Positions 50,670 to 58,600 of a stretch of 64,000 nucleotides of DNA are shown here, piece after piece. The notes beneath the pieces are model-generated. The model was not told the origin of the DNA and made no database searches. It worked only from the letters and a program-made list of their open reading frames with translations. Position numbers and translations under genes: made by a program. Source of the DNA: Brevibacillus fortis (lineage in GTDB: Bacteria > Bacillota > Bacilli > Brevibacillales > Brevibacillaceae); assembly GCF_003013395.1 (NCBI RefSeq), contig NZ_PXZM01000003.1, positions 496,001 through 560,000 of the forward strand, read 5' to 3'. Positions within the stretch are counted from its first letter, which is position 1. Each line of letters starts with the position of its first letter.

Positions 50670-50728
50670 CGGGAACACCTCCTGCCCTAATCATATTCCA
50701 ATGTTTGTCATCCTTGTTATAGAATACA

Positions 50729-50742
50729 GATAACTAGTTATC
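50729..50742. promoter_or_regulatory. Perfect 14-bp palindrome between the methyltransferase and LysR genes
   Basis: GATAACTAGTTATC contains ATA-N6-TAT, a form often seen in LysR-type binding sites, in the 100-nt gap between the divergent genes. It is the probable LysR operator. Confidence 0.6.
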
Positions 50743-50769
50743 GAGAATTTGAATAGGAGGCAACTAACA

Positions 50770-51636
50770 GTGGATCGAGAAAGTCTTGAGGTATTTTTGA
50801 CGATTGCTCGTCATGGATCAATTAATCGTGCTGCACAGGCATTGTTTTTGGCGCAATCAACACTGACGCACCGATTGAAGCAGCTTGAGCGCCAGGTTGG
50901 GAGTGCGCTATTTGTTCGCACTGCCTCAGGGGTCAGTCTCACAGGTGAAGGACGTCGATTACTACCTGTTGCTACGAACATCGTGGAGCAAATGCGCTCC
51001 TTTATCCAAGAGAAAGAACAGCGCCAATCGATGAACATCGTCGCAGGAAAGGCTTTTGTCGCCTATGAGCTGCCGCGACTGATCGGGGAGTACCGTATTG
51101 CTCATCCGGGCTTTACTTGCTACGTCCGTTCTACGTTGTACGAAGAATCCCTCAGCGCTCTGCTAACGGGAACGGCTGATATTGCCTTCCTCGGGAGTGA
51201 AATGTATCATCCACATATCCATCAAGAATTTCTTCCCAGTGATCGGCTCCTGCTCGTCATGGCGCCCAGCCATCCTTGGGCTAGCGAGTTTCCTGGTTTT
51301 CAGGCATGGGGAACTGAGGAAATGATTGTTTTCGGGAATCACACCGCTCCCTATCGCCAACGGATTGACCGCTATCTGGCACAGCAGGGAGTTTTTCCGA
51401 ATATTATTATGGAACTCGACAGCTTTAATGCTGTTAAAAAAATGGTCGAACGCCAGCTAGGAATCACGATCCTTCCGGAAAGAACCATACAACACGAGTT
51501 AGCGACCGGAAGATTGGTCGCATACGATTTCGCAAACGGTGAATTAGTACGCCCTACACTCATCGCCTACCTGCATCCAAAAAAAGAGGACGATGCTTTC
51601 CAGCAATTCGTCCAATGGATCAAGGAACATTATTAA
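50770..51636 (+). CDS. LysR-family transcriptional regulator
   Basis: A 288-residue regulator: an N-terminal winged HTH (LEVFLTIARHGSINRAAQAL, then STLTHRLKQLERQVGSALF, residues 6-48) and a periplasmic-binding-like effector domain (about 88-288) with GTADIAFLGSE and GITILPERTI. Effector unknown. The GTG at 50770 has AGGAGG 9 nt upstream and gives the normal LysR length; an ATG at 50749 precedes the Shine-Dalgarno and is unlikely. It is divergent from the methyltransferase operon, which it probably controls. Confidence 0.9.
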   Translation: MDRESLEVFLTIARHGSINRAAQALFLAQSTLTHRLKQLERQVGSALFVRTASGVSLTGEGRRLLPVATNIVEQMRSFIQEKEQRQSMNIVAGKAFVAYELPRLIGEYRIAHPGFTCYVRSTLYEESLSALLTGTADIAFLGSEMYHPHIHQEFLPSDRLLLVMAPSHPWASEFPGFQAWGTEEMIVFGNHTAPYRQRIDRYLAQQGVFPNIIMELDSFNAVKKMVERQLGITILPERTIQHELATGRLVAYDFANGELVRPTLIAYLHPKKEDDAFQQFVQWIKEHY

Positions 51637-51643
51637 TAAAAGT

Positions 51644-52501
51644 TCAATGTAGCGTTATGACCGTAAGCTCTGGGCGGCAAAATAAACGAACAGGTAAGAT
51701 CGTCGTACCCAACCCTCTGTTGGTGTACACAGCCATGCCACCTACCTGATACAGTCCTTGTACATATTTACGTCCGTATTGCGGCACCAGAAGATGACCA
51801 ATGAAGGGCAAGCGCACTTGTCCGCCATGGCTGTGACCGGACAGTTGGAGATGCACGGGATGCTCTGACGCGATATCAGCAAAATCAGGCTCATGCACCA
51901 ACAAGATAACGCTGCCCTCCGGCGGGATATTTTCCAACGCCCGTGGAAGATCAGGTACGCCATAGAAAACATCATCGACGCCAGCCATGTATAACTGCTG
52001 GCCATCTTTGTGCACGACTACATGCCGATTATCCAACACCTCGAATCCAGACGCGACTAGCCCATCCCGAACTTTTTGTTGTTCACCAGCTCGATAATCG
52101 TGGTTGCCCAAAACGGCGAATTTGCCTAATGGGGCCAGGAGCTGGTTGAAAAGTGGGACGGCGGCGAACAGAGGTCGCGTCACTTCATCAATGATATCTC
52201 CCGTGAAGCAAATCAAATCCGGCTTTTCGCTCTGGATCATTTCTATAACGGATTGTAAGTCTTTAGGTTCAAAATAATGACCGAGATGGACATCACTGAA
52301 TTGAATAAGCTTTGTTCCCTTAAAGGCTTCAGGTAATCCCGGTATCGTGATGGACAATCGCACAATCTCAAGAGCTTTTCGCTCCCAGACATGACCGTAC
52401 ACGCCAGTCGCTACACCGAGGCCAATCAATCCACCTACCCATTTCGTGATTTTATGGAGAAATGTTTTCCGTGAAATGGGGGCAAGGTTTGGATCATTCA
52501 C
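51644..52501 (-). CDS. Membrane-anchored metallophosphoesterase (YkuE-like)
   Basis: A 285-residue protein with an N-terminal hydrophobic segment (about 20-38) that anchors or exports it, and a calcineurin-like phosphoesterase domain. Metal-ligand motifs are QFSDVHLGH near residue 68, FTGDIID near 98, VLGNHDYRA near 128, LVHEPDF near 203 and QLSGHSHGGQV near 218. It resembles B. subtilis YkuE and lipid-A-type YbxX/LpxH-related enzymes. The substrate is unknown. The GTG start overlaps the carbonic anhydrase stop codon. Confidence 0.87.
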   Translation of the reverse strand: MNDPNLAPISRKTFLHKITKWVGGLIGLGVATGVYGHVWERKALEIVRLSITIPGLPEAFKGTKLIQFSDVHLGHYFEPKDLQSVIEMIQSEKPDLICFTGDIIDEVTRPLFAAVPLFNQLLAPLGKFAVLGNHDYRAGEQQKVRDGLVASGFEVLDNRHVVVHKDGQQLYMAGVDDVFYGVPDLPRALENIPPEGSVILLVHEPDFADIASEHPVHLQLSGHSHGGQVRLPFIGHLLVPQYGRKYVQGLYQVGGMAVYTNRGLGTTILPVRLFCRPELTVITLH

Positions 52502-53079
52502 TGTTTTCCGTTCGCCTCATACCCATTCACGACAACGTCCAATAGTCCGGTAACCGGGTCAATGAGTAAACCGTGGACCTCCACATTTGGTGGGAGGAGC
52601 GGGTGGTTTTTAATCGTTTCTACGCTATTTTTCACACTTTCTTCTACACGATCGAATCCGTGCAGCCATTTATGTAAGTTGATCCCTGCATGTTGAAGTG
52701 TGGAAAACGTTTGAGCCGAGACTCCTCGCTCCAGCATCTTCTCCATCGTGCGTTTGCTGTCTATCGCACTCATCCCGCAGTCATAATGCCCGACCACCAT
52801 CACTTCTTCAGCATTCAATTCGTAGATCGCAATAAGTATACTGCGCATGATACTTCCAAAAGGATGGGACACGATTGCCCCGGCGCTTTTTACGTGCTTG
52901 ATATCCCCATTGCGCATGTTCATGGCTTTCGGTAGGAGTTCAACCAAACGGGTATCCATACAAGAGAGTACGACCAGACGCTTATCAGGAAACTTGGTTG
53001 TTTGATACTTTTCATATTCTTGATTCGCCACAAATTCACGGTTATATGCGAGAATTTCATCCAAATTGCGCACTTTCAC
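52498..53079 (-). CDS. Beta-class carbonic anhydrase
   Basis: A 193-residue enzyme for CO2/bicarbonate interconversion. Zinc ligands and the catalytic dyad are visible in VVLSCMDTRLVELLP near residue 36 (Cys, Asp, Arg) and VVGHYDCGMSA near 94 (His, Cys). KSAGAIVSHPFGSIMRS lies between them. It resembles B. subtilis YtiB. The GTG start has a weak AGG site upstream. It is translationally coupled to the phosphoesterase gene. Confidence 0.92.
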   Translation of the reverse strand: MKVRNLDEILAYNREFVANQEYEKYQTTKFPDKRLVVLSCMDTRLVELLPKAMNMRNGDIKHVKSAGAIVSHPFGSIMRSILIAIYELNAEEVMVVGHYDCGMSAIDSKRTMEKMLERGVSAQTFSTLQHAGINLHKWLHGFDRVEESVKNSVETIKNHPLLPPNVEVHGLLIDPVTGLLDVVVNGYEANGKQ

Positions 53080-53185
53080 AGCACCTGCCTCGCTCTTAGT
53101 AGTATGTTTATGTGTTGTCTGCTTTCTATTTTACATAGGAGGATCAAAATCTCGCAAGGGACTGTGGCAGTTTCTTATCGAGATT

Positions 53186-53656
53186 TCATCTGGTCAGGAT
53201 GTAATGTTGCTCGTCTATACGAAATTTTTTTGGTGAAAAGAGGTGTTCGATCGTCGCGTAAATTGGTTCTCTTTTTGTGAATTTGTCACCCATCCATAGA
53301 CCATACAGTTCAACCTGCGTCTTGTCGTGATCAAGTAGCTCCTCGCACCACGCACGTAGCTGCATCATTCTGGTCATGCTTTTTTGATAGTCCTCTACAT
53401 ATCTTTGATAATGACGAGGCCTCTCCTCTTCCGGGTACATTCCGAGTTTTACCTTATCAGGATGCTTGGAAATGCTAAATCTGCAAGCGCAACCCTCTTC
53501 GGTTGTCACCCACCATCCCTGCCTTTTCGGAAAACGCTTGAAAAAATGAGGGCTATTTTCGCGTGACAGCTTGCCTGACAAAACATAAGGAGAGAGTAGC
53601 GGCTTAGGTTCAAATCCTGGTGTTTCTTTTATCATGACGATTAATTCTAGGCACAT
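53186..53656 (-). CDS. Hypothetical protein, no family recognised
   Basis: A 156-residue soluble protein, rich in charged and aromatic residues (GWWVTTEEGCACRFSISKHP near residue 47; RHYQRYVEDYQKSMTRMMQL near 80). No signal peptide or membrane segment is evident. GGAGG lies about 10 nt before the ATG. The gene stands alone between the carbonic anhydrase gene and the accessory patch. I do not recognise it. Confidence 0.65.
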   Translation of the reverse strand: MCLELIVMIKETPGFEPKPLLSPYVLSGKLSRENSPHFFKRFPKRQGWWVTTEEGCACRFSISKHPDKVKLGMYPEEERPRHYQRYVEDYQKSMTRMMQLRAWCEELLDHDKTQVELYGLWMGDKFTKREPIYATIEHLFSPKKFRIDEQHYILTR

Positions 53657-53871
53657 TGGTTCAATTCCTCCGGATAGAGTAGTTCATGCCTTATTTGCTT
53701 TTGCAGGATACATAAAGTAACATCCCCCTCCTTTTTGGAAAAGAGATGTTTTTTACTGATCATATCAGTCTCACGACAATTATACCAAACATTTCCATAT
53801 CAATCGATCTATCCCTATATATTTCCTAAATTCGGTAAAATCATTAAAAACATAACTAGGAGAGTCGCAGC

Positions 53872-54159
53872 TTGAAATTAAAACTAGCCTTACTCCTTGC
53901 AATAGCACTAATCCTTCCTGCTTGTAGTGAAACGGCAAGCACACCAGAAGTGCCACTGCCTGCCTACGTATTAGCCATTGATCGATTTGATGAGGGGACA
54001 GGAATTTGGTATGTTGCCTTATCAACCGAGTCAAACGACAGACAAAGGCATGGAACAAACTGGATTGAGTAGTCCTCAGAAATACTATTTGAATTGAAAA
54101 ATACTTCCGCAGCAAGTCCCAAAGTAACCAGCTACAGAAATATCCACAGGATCTCATGA
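53872..54159 (+). pseudogene. Small lipoprotein gene, interrupted by an in-frame TAG
   Basis: A TTG start at 53872 with AGGAG 9 nt upstream opens a 66-codon frame to a TAG at 54070-54072. The N terminus (KLKLALLLAIALILPACSE) is a clear lipoprotein signal with LPAC. After the TAG the same frame stays open for 28 more codons (SSEILFELKNTSAASPKVTS...) to a TGA at 54157. The downstream part looks like protein-coding sequence, so the gene is probably broken by a nonsense mutation; a truncated 66-residue lipoprotein remains possible. A terminator follows at 54170. No family is recognised. Confidence 0.55.
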
Positions 54160-54169
54160 CGTTCTAAAC

Positions 54170-54197
54170 AAAGCCAGGGTTAACATAACCTGGCTTT
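54170..54197. terminator. Hairpin after the small lipoprotein gene
   Basis: AAAGCCAGG/CCTGGCTTT stem with a 10-nt loop. T-rich sequence (ACTTCTTTCC) follows on the plus strand. Confidence 0.65.
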
Positions 54198-54345
54198 ACT
54201 TCTTTCCACTGCACACGGCTTAGTTTTTCTGCTGCTTTCCAGTAATTTTGCAAAAACTACATCCAAGTGGAGATGATACCCAACGCTAAAACCTGTGTTG
54301 CCCATATAACCAATAATTGACCTGCCCTTGTTTCACAGACTATCC
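54180..54345 (-). pseudogene. Relic of an M23 (LytM-type) peptidase gene
   Basis: The minus strand reads VKQGQV from 54336, then, after one frameshift, IIGYMGNTGFSVGYHLHLDV. The latter is the M23 signature (GNTG.S.G.HLH..V) that holds the zinc-binding HxH motif. Just upstream the frames are broken again, and only about 50 codons remain. A GTG directly in frame with the VKQGQV part meets a stop quickly. The N-terminal half of the peptidase is missing. The relic lies immediately after the 228-residue orphan gene. Confidence 0.72.
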
Positions 54346-54348
54346 TAC

Positions 54349-55035
54349 TCAGGTTAAAACATGGAAAAGTTTATCTATTTGTTCCTTATTTGCGAATGAT
54401 TCATCAATCGATAAAAAGGATAATAGTGTAATCGCTTTTTTGGCTTTACCTGCCGCAAACATTTTATGATGGCCGTCCAATAAAAAATGACTATAAACCC
54501 ATACCTCATCAAAATCTTTTAGTGGATATTTTATATCTAAGAAAGAAATGCTCAATGCCGTTGGTGTTTCTTTTACATCCACCCTTTCTATGTACTCATT
54601 TATTGATATGGGATTTAATGATTCACTAGATTGTATCGGTACTATATATTCTTCGATTTTCCTCATACTGCTCATGTTCCTTAGCCCAGCCTTATAGTAC
54701 TCAGTCCCATGTGCCTCTCTTTTAACCCTTGGATACACCTTTAGTAAAGTTACTACGTAATGACCATTGGGAATGAGACAGGATAGATCAGAAATGAAAT
54801 CCTGGTCCAGTGTATGTATCCCTTGATTTAATTTGTTGGATATTTTTGTTGGGTTTTTCATATCCATTCCTGATACGCCGGCATAAAAAAGACAGGTTTC
54901 ACAGTCAATACCTGTATTGGCGATCTCTTTTCTTTCAATGGCTAGATACCTTTGACGATAACCAGCGCTCTTATACTCAATAGGCGATGTAGAAGAGCTA
55001 ATACGAATTTCTTTATAGGATAATAGTTTGCTCAT
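54349..55035 (-). CDS. Hypothetical protein with a ParB/Srx-like DGHHK motif
   Basis: A 228-residue protein, AT-rich in codon use. N-terminal region: CETCLFYAGVSG near residue 45. Near the C terminus a YSHFLLDGHHKMFAAGKAKK segment (about 180-200) recalls the GxHR motif of ParB/sulfiredoxin-fold proteins, which bind nucleotides; the likeness rests on this motif only. No signal peptide. It lies 35 nt after the zinc-ribbon gene, on the same strand. The function is unknown. Confidence 0.6.
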   Translation of the reverse strand: MSKLLSYKEIRISSSTSPIEYKSAGYRQRYLAIERKEIANTGIDCETCLFYAGVSGMDMKNPTKISNKLNQGIHTLDQDFISDLSCLIPNGHYVVTLLKVYPRVKREAHGTEYYKAGLRNMSSMRKIEEYIVPIQSSESLNPISINEYIERVDVKETPTALSISFLDIKYPLKDFDEVWVYSHFLLDGHHKMFAAGKAKKAITLLSFLSIDESFANKEQIDKLFHVLT

Positions 55036-55070
55036 TTTTTATCTCCGATTGAAATCATTCTCAATAAAAC

Positions 55071-55274
55071 CTATGTATTCGGGTATTTAAATTTCGATGG
55101 GTCTTCAATATAACTTTCGATAACATACCCGCAATTTGTACAGATACTATGAATGATCGCAGAACTAAGAGGAACAAGCTTCCCTAATGGAAACACTCCC
55201 GAATTCCTTGGTTGCCTCCCTTTTCCAATCTCGTTGCATCCACATTTTGGGCATTGCTCTTTTTGATTTTCCAT
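55071..55274 (-). CDS. Small zinc-ribbon protein
   Basis: A 67-residue protein with two CxxC pairs: CPKCGCNEIGKG near residue 8 and SICTNCGYVIESY near 44, forming a rubredoxin-like zinc ribbon. ATG at 55274 with GAGGTG 4 nt upstream is preferred to an upstream ATG at 55298. It lies in the AT-rich patch. Function unknown; such proteins are often nucleic-acid binding or short accessory proteins. Confidence 0.62.
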   Translation of the reverse strand: MENQKEQCPKCGCNEIGKGRQPRNSGVFPLGKLVPLSSAIIHSICTNCGYVIESYIEDPSKFKYPNT

Positions 55275-55302
55275 TTTGCACCTCGCTTTTCTATCCATTC
55301 TT

Positions 55303-55870
55303 CTAGTTTTTTATTTCATTATCTTTTAAATGTTTGTTCCACAATACTTTGTCATAATAGTCAACACTAAGACCTTGCGTGTCTAAAGTGAATGGATATA
55401 AATGAAAGTGTTCATGACCAAAACTCCTAAGAAACGAACCTGCTCCCGTTCTTGAAAGTGGCTCAAAAAAACCAGAAGCGTATTCAAATACGATTTTGCT
55501 CCCTATTAGAAAAAGAGTGTCATAATCTCGCTTCATCAATATCTTATCTTTATTTTCCTTATAATGGAACCTTGAATAATCATCATAATCTAAATCAGAA
55601 AATTTTCTTGGATTCACTTCAAAACTTCTAACCCTTCCCTTTTGCTGATGTACTTTCTGTCTTAGATCTTTCCACTGATTCGTATTAAGCTGTAGTGAAT
55701 GATGAAGGAGAACAAGCTAAATTCTGCAACGATAATTGATTGCCAAAAATCATATATATATCTTTATCATATTCACATGCAAAAATATCCCTTGTATGAA
55801 ATGTAGGAGTTAGAACAATGTACTTTCGATTGTGGAACCAGATTTTTTTTTGAAAGAATTGAATTTTCAA
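55303..55870 (-). pseudogene. Probable frameshifted orphan gene (two open frames)
   Basis: A 5' frame starts with TTG at 55870, with GGAGG 5 nt upstream, and codes 61 residues (MKIQFFQKKIWFHNRKYIVL...) ending at 55685. A second frame, ending at 55303, has a GTG at 55617 and codes 104 residues (RKFSDLDYDDYSRFHYKE..., ending near FGHEHFHLYPFTLD). That second frame stays open for about 33 codons before its GTG and overlaps the 3' end of the first, with no start codon in between. A single frameshift near 55690-55710 would join them into one protein of about 190 residues. No family is recognised. Confidence 0.5.
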
Positions 55871-55930
55871 AACTACCTCCAATAATTTTGCTTTTTCGCA
55901 TCTTAGGATCTCGAATCCTAGAGTCCTACC

Positions 55931-55976
55931 AATACAAAAAGACACTAGCACGCAGATGCTAATGTCCTTTTGTATT
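55931..55976. terminator. Symmetrical terminator downstream of spo0A
   Basis: GACATTAGC/GCTAGTGTC stem extended by AATACAAAA/TTTTGTATT arms, T runs on both strands. On the minus strand it ends spo0A about 33 nt after the stop codon. Confidence 0.85.
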
Positions 55977-56008
55977 AAGTAAGGATCGTTTACATGAGTA
56001 TCTACATC

Positions 56009-56797
56009 CTAGCTAATCTTCGCTTCAATCCGCAGCTTGTCCGCCACCATGGCAATAAACTCACTGTTAGTCGGCTTCGCCTTGGTGTTGGAAATCGTAT
56101 AGCCAAACAAACTGGAGATGGAGTCCAAATTACCACGGGACCACGCTACTTCTATCGCATGACGGATCGCACGTTCTACGCGACTAGCGGTTGTATTGAA
56201 TTTCTTTGCGATGTCGGGATACAGGACTTTGGTAATCGAACCAAGCAGCTCGACATCGTTGTATACCATTGTAATCGCTTCCCGCAAATACAAATAACCT
56301 TTGATATGAGCCGGAACTCCAATCTCATGAATAATGCTGGTGATGCTCGCATCCAAATTGCGTCCGCGGATTTGCAAGGTTGCTTGCGGTTTCACGGAAG
56401 AAACAAAAGAAGAGGCAGGTTTGGTCGTAATGATTTGTCGGATGCGCTGTGCCAGCACCTCCATATCAAACGGTTTCAAAATGTAGTAAGCTGCTCCCAG
56501 TTCTACTGCTTTCTTCGTAATCTCTTCCTGCCCGAAAGCAGTCAACATGATGATTTTAGGTTGGGGACTTAAGCGCATGGCCTGTATTTGCTCCAAAACA
56601 GCCAAGCCATCCAGATGTGGCATGATGATATCCAAAATTAATACATCGGGTACACGTTCCTGCAGCAGTCGAACTACCTCATTGCCGTTGTAAGCAACAC
56701 CTACAACATTCATGTCATACTGGCTACTGATGTACTCTTCTAACAGATTTACAAATTCACGGTTATCATCTGCCAACAACACTTCAATCTTGCTCAA
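56009..56797 (-). CDS. spo0A: Sporulation response regulator Spo0A
   Basis: A 262-residue master regulator of sporulation. The receiver domain (1-120) has acidic-pocket Asp10-Asp11 ([10 protein letters not shown]), the phosphorylated Asp in [13 protein letters not shown] near residue 55 and LKPFDM with the conserved Lys near 107. The effector domain (about 145-262) has the Spo0A-specific [20 protein letters not shown], the recognition helix region [20 protein letters not shown] and [19 protein letters not shown]. It binds 0A boxes when phosphorylated. TTG start at 56797 with AGGAGG 7 nt upstream. Two 0A-box sequences lie 100-175 nt upstream. Confidence 0.99.
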   Translation of the reverse strand: MSKIEVLLADDNREFVNLLEEYISSQYDMNVVGVAYNGNEVVRLLQERVPDVLILDIIMPHLDGLAVLEQIQAMRLSPQPKIIMLTAFGQEEITKKAVELGAAYYILKPFDMEVLAQRIRQIITTKPASSFVSSVKPQATLQIRGRNLDASITSIIHEIGVPAHIKGYLYLREAITMVYNDVELLGSITKVLYPDIAKKFNTTASRVERAIRHAIEVAWSRGNLDSISSLFGYTISNTKAKPTNSEFIAMVADKLRIEAKIS

Positions 56798-56903
56798 GGT
56801 CGTTCCTCCTAACAATGGACGGTCTTTTGGAAAGAAGGTGGCGTTCTAGAGGTTAACAAATCTAAAAGGATTAGTCCTTACCATCTTTTCTCTATAAAAA
56901 TTA

Positions 56904-56912
56904 TTCGACAAA
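56904..56912 (-). promoter_or_regulatory. 0A box 1 upstream of spo0A
   Basis: TTTGTCGAA on the minus strand, a full match to the Spo0A-binding consensus TTTGTCGAA/TGTCGAA. About 107 nt before the spo0A start codon. Confidence 0.75.
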
Positions 56913-56962
56913 GCAAATTCCATTCCTGCCAATGACGAAAGATTGAATGATTTAACTGATAT

Positions 56963-56971
56963 TTCGACAAA
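56963..56971 (-). promoter_or_regulatory. 0A box 2 upstream of spo0A
   Basis: A second TTTGTCGAA on the minus strand, 59 nt upstream of box 1. Further one-mismatch sites (TGACGAA) lie near 56932 and 56994. Autoregulation of spo0A is known in B. subtilis. Confidence 0.75.
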
Positions 56972-57017
56972 GAATCCATCCATTTATAATCGATTCGTCA
57001 AAGGACTGCAAAAATCG

Positions 57018-57054
57018 GAAAAGCCGTCTCGCATCGTTCGCGTGACGGCTTTTC
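57018..57054 (-). terminator. Terminator of spoIVB
   Basis: Perfect 11-bp stem GAAAAGCCGTC/GACGGCTTTTC, 3 nt after the stop codon; T residues follow only after CCGA. Confidence 0.85.
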
Positions 57055-57056
57055 AT

Positions 57057-58391
57057 TCAGGCAGCTTTGCTCGTATTTGTACGGGATTCAGCAGTACCGC
57101 GCACATTCACGCCAGCATCCTGAAGCATCCATTCAATGAAGCAGCCATATCCCGAAGTAGGATCATTGACAAACACATGGGTGACGGCACCGACGATTTT
57201 GCCTTTTTGAATGATGGGACTTCCGCTCATCCCCTGTACGATACCACCCGTCTTTTCCAAAAGGCGTTTGTCCGTGACTTTAATGATCATTCCTTTGGTT
57301 GCAGGAAAATGCTGCTTGACCACGTTTGCAATCTCAATATCGAACTCTTCCACCTTCTGGCCTTCCACGACAGTAAGAATCTTGGCTGGCCCTTCTTCTA
57401 CCTGCTCAGCAAGAGCGATTGGTAACGGCTCTTGATAATAACTGCGTTTGGGCTCGTCTTTCATTTTTCCAAAAATGCCAAAAGGGGTGTTTTTGGTTAT
57501 ATTTCCGAGAACTTCACTTTCATTGTAGAAACGTGCAAATTTCTCCCCTGGGTTGCCACTTTGTCCTTTTTCAATCGATGTGACACTGGCTTGCACGATC
57601 TGGCCATCCCCTACAACAATGGCTTGACCAGTATCAACGTCGGAAATGACGTGCCCTAATGCCCCGTACGCTTTGGAATTCGGATCAAAAAAGGTCAATG
57701 TCCCTACGCCTGCCGCTGAATCCCGAATATAGAGACCCATACGATATTCACTGTCTTTTTTGTCTTTCGCAGGGTGCAAAGTGAGCGATAGCTTTTCCTT
57801 GCCACGAACGACAAGCAATTGAACGGAGTGATCCTTTTTTCCCGTTTCGTTAATCAATTTCTTTACATCGTTCATGTCATTGATGTACATGTCGTTCATT
57901 TTGATAATCATGTCACCAACGTGTATTCCTGCCTGTTCACCTGGAGAAAACTTGTTCTTACCATCGTCAACTAAATGATGACCGACAACCAAAACACCCG
58001 CTGTTTGCAGCTTCACCCCGATTGATTGTCCACCAGGGTACAACCGCAGATCTGGCAATACATTTACTTTTACAGCAGTCAGCGGAATGTTATGCCACTT
58101 CACCTGCAATTGGGCTTCCCCAGCCCTTCGCGGTTCAACGGACATGGGTCTGCTCAAATCAACGGAAACCTCACGCGCCTCTGTCCCGTTAACGTGCAAA
58201 ATATCAGGATTGCTATTGATTAGCGTGCCCATTACCGGCACAGAGACCCGTAACTGCTCGAGGGACCCTTCCATCAAACGCAATTCACGGGGAAAGGAGG
58301 ACAGATCGCGGAACGGGGTGGAACTCACGACAAGCGCCGTGATGAGGAGAAGGAGACTTCCCATCCATTTTCTTTTGTTTTGTCGGATCAC
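57057..58391 (-). CDS. spoIVB: SpoIVB serine peptidase
   Basis: A 444-residue protease of the SpoIVB (S55) family. N-terminal membrane anchor (about 9-27), a PDZ domain (about 125-215: SPGEQAGIHVGDMIIKMNDM) and the catalytic domain with the His of YGALGHVISD near residue 245 and the nucleophile Ser in VQGMSGSPIIQKGKIVG near 390. In B. subtilis it is secreted from the forespore and starts sigma-K activation by cutting SpoIVFA. The GTG at 58391 has AGGAG 9 nt upstream. The order recN-spoIVB-spo0A matches Bacillus. Confidence 0.97.
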   Translation of the reverse strand: MIRQNKRKWMGSLLLLITALVVSSTPFRDLSSFPRELRLMEGSLEQLRVSVPVMGTLINSNPDILHVNGTEAREVSVDLSRPMSVEPRRAGEAQLQVKWHNIPLTAVKVNVLPDLRLYPGGQSIGVKLQTAGVLVVGHHLVDDGKNKFSPGEQAGIHVGDMIIKMNDMYINDMNDVKKLINETGKKDHSVQLLVVRGKEKLSLTLHPAKDKKDSEYRMGLYIRDSAAGVGTLTFFDPNSKAYGALGHVISDVDTGQAIVVGDGQIVQASVTSIEKGQSGNPGEKFARFYNESEVLGNITKNTPFGIFGKMKDEPKRSYYQEPLPIALAEQVEEGPAKILTVVEGQKVEEFDIEIANVVKQHFPATKGMIIKVTDKRLLEKTGGIVQGMSGSPIIQKGKIVGAVTHVFVNDPTSGYGCFIEWMLQDAGVNVRGTAESRTNTSKAA

Positions 58392-58455
58392 CAGTAATCA
58401 CTCCTACCGTTCCCTACCTACACCTACAAAACAAAACGGTCAAGTCCATTTTGTT

Positions 58456-58471
58456 TGACCGCAAGCGGTCA
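58456..58471. repeat. Palindrome TGACCGC-AA-GCGGTCA, copy 2
   Basis: Identical to the 16-mer at 10351-10366. It lies 65 nt upstream of the spoIVB start, in the gap between recN and spoIVB, next to a second inverted repeat (AAACAAAA...TTTTGTTT, about 58427-58455). Confidence 0.65.
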
Positions 58472-58563
58472 TGAGGGACACCTCCACCTTGTGTACCTTT
58501 AATGTTGCCACCAGCCAAGCGGATTATGTCAGGAAAATAACCCACTCTGAACATTAGAAACCA

Positions 58564-58600
58564 CGAAAAAAAGACTGCCAACTTAAATTAGCTGACAGTC
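58564..58600 (-). terminator. Terminator overlapping the end of recN
   Basis: GACTGTCAGCT/AGTTGGCAGTC stem (with G-T pairs) followed by seven T residues on the minus strand. The recN stop codon falls in the loop side of the hairpin. Confidence 0.88.
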
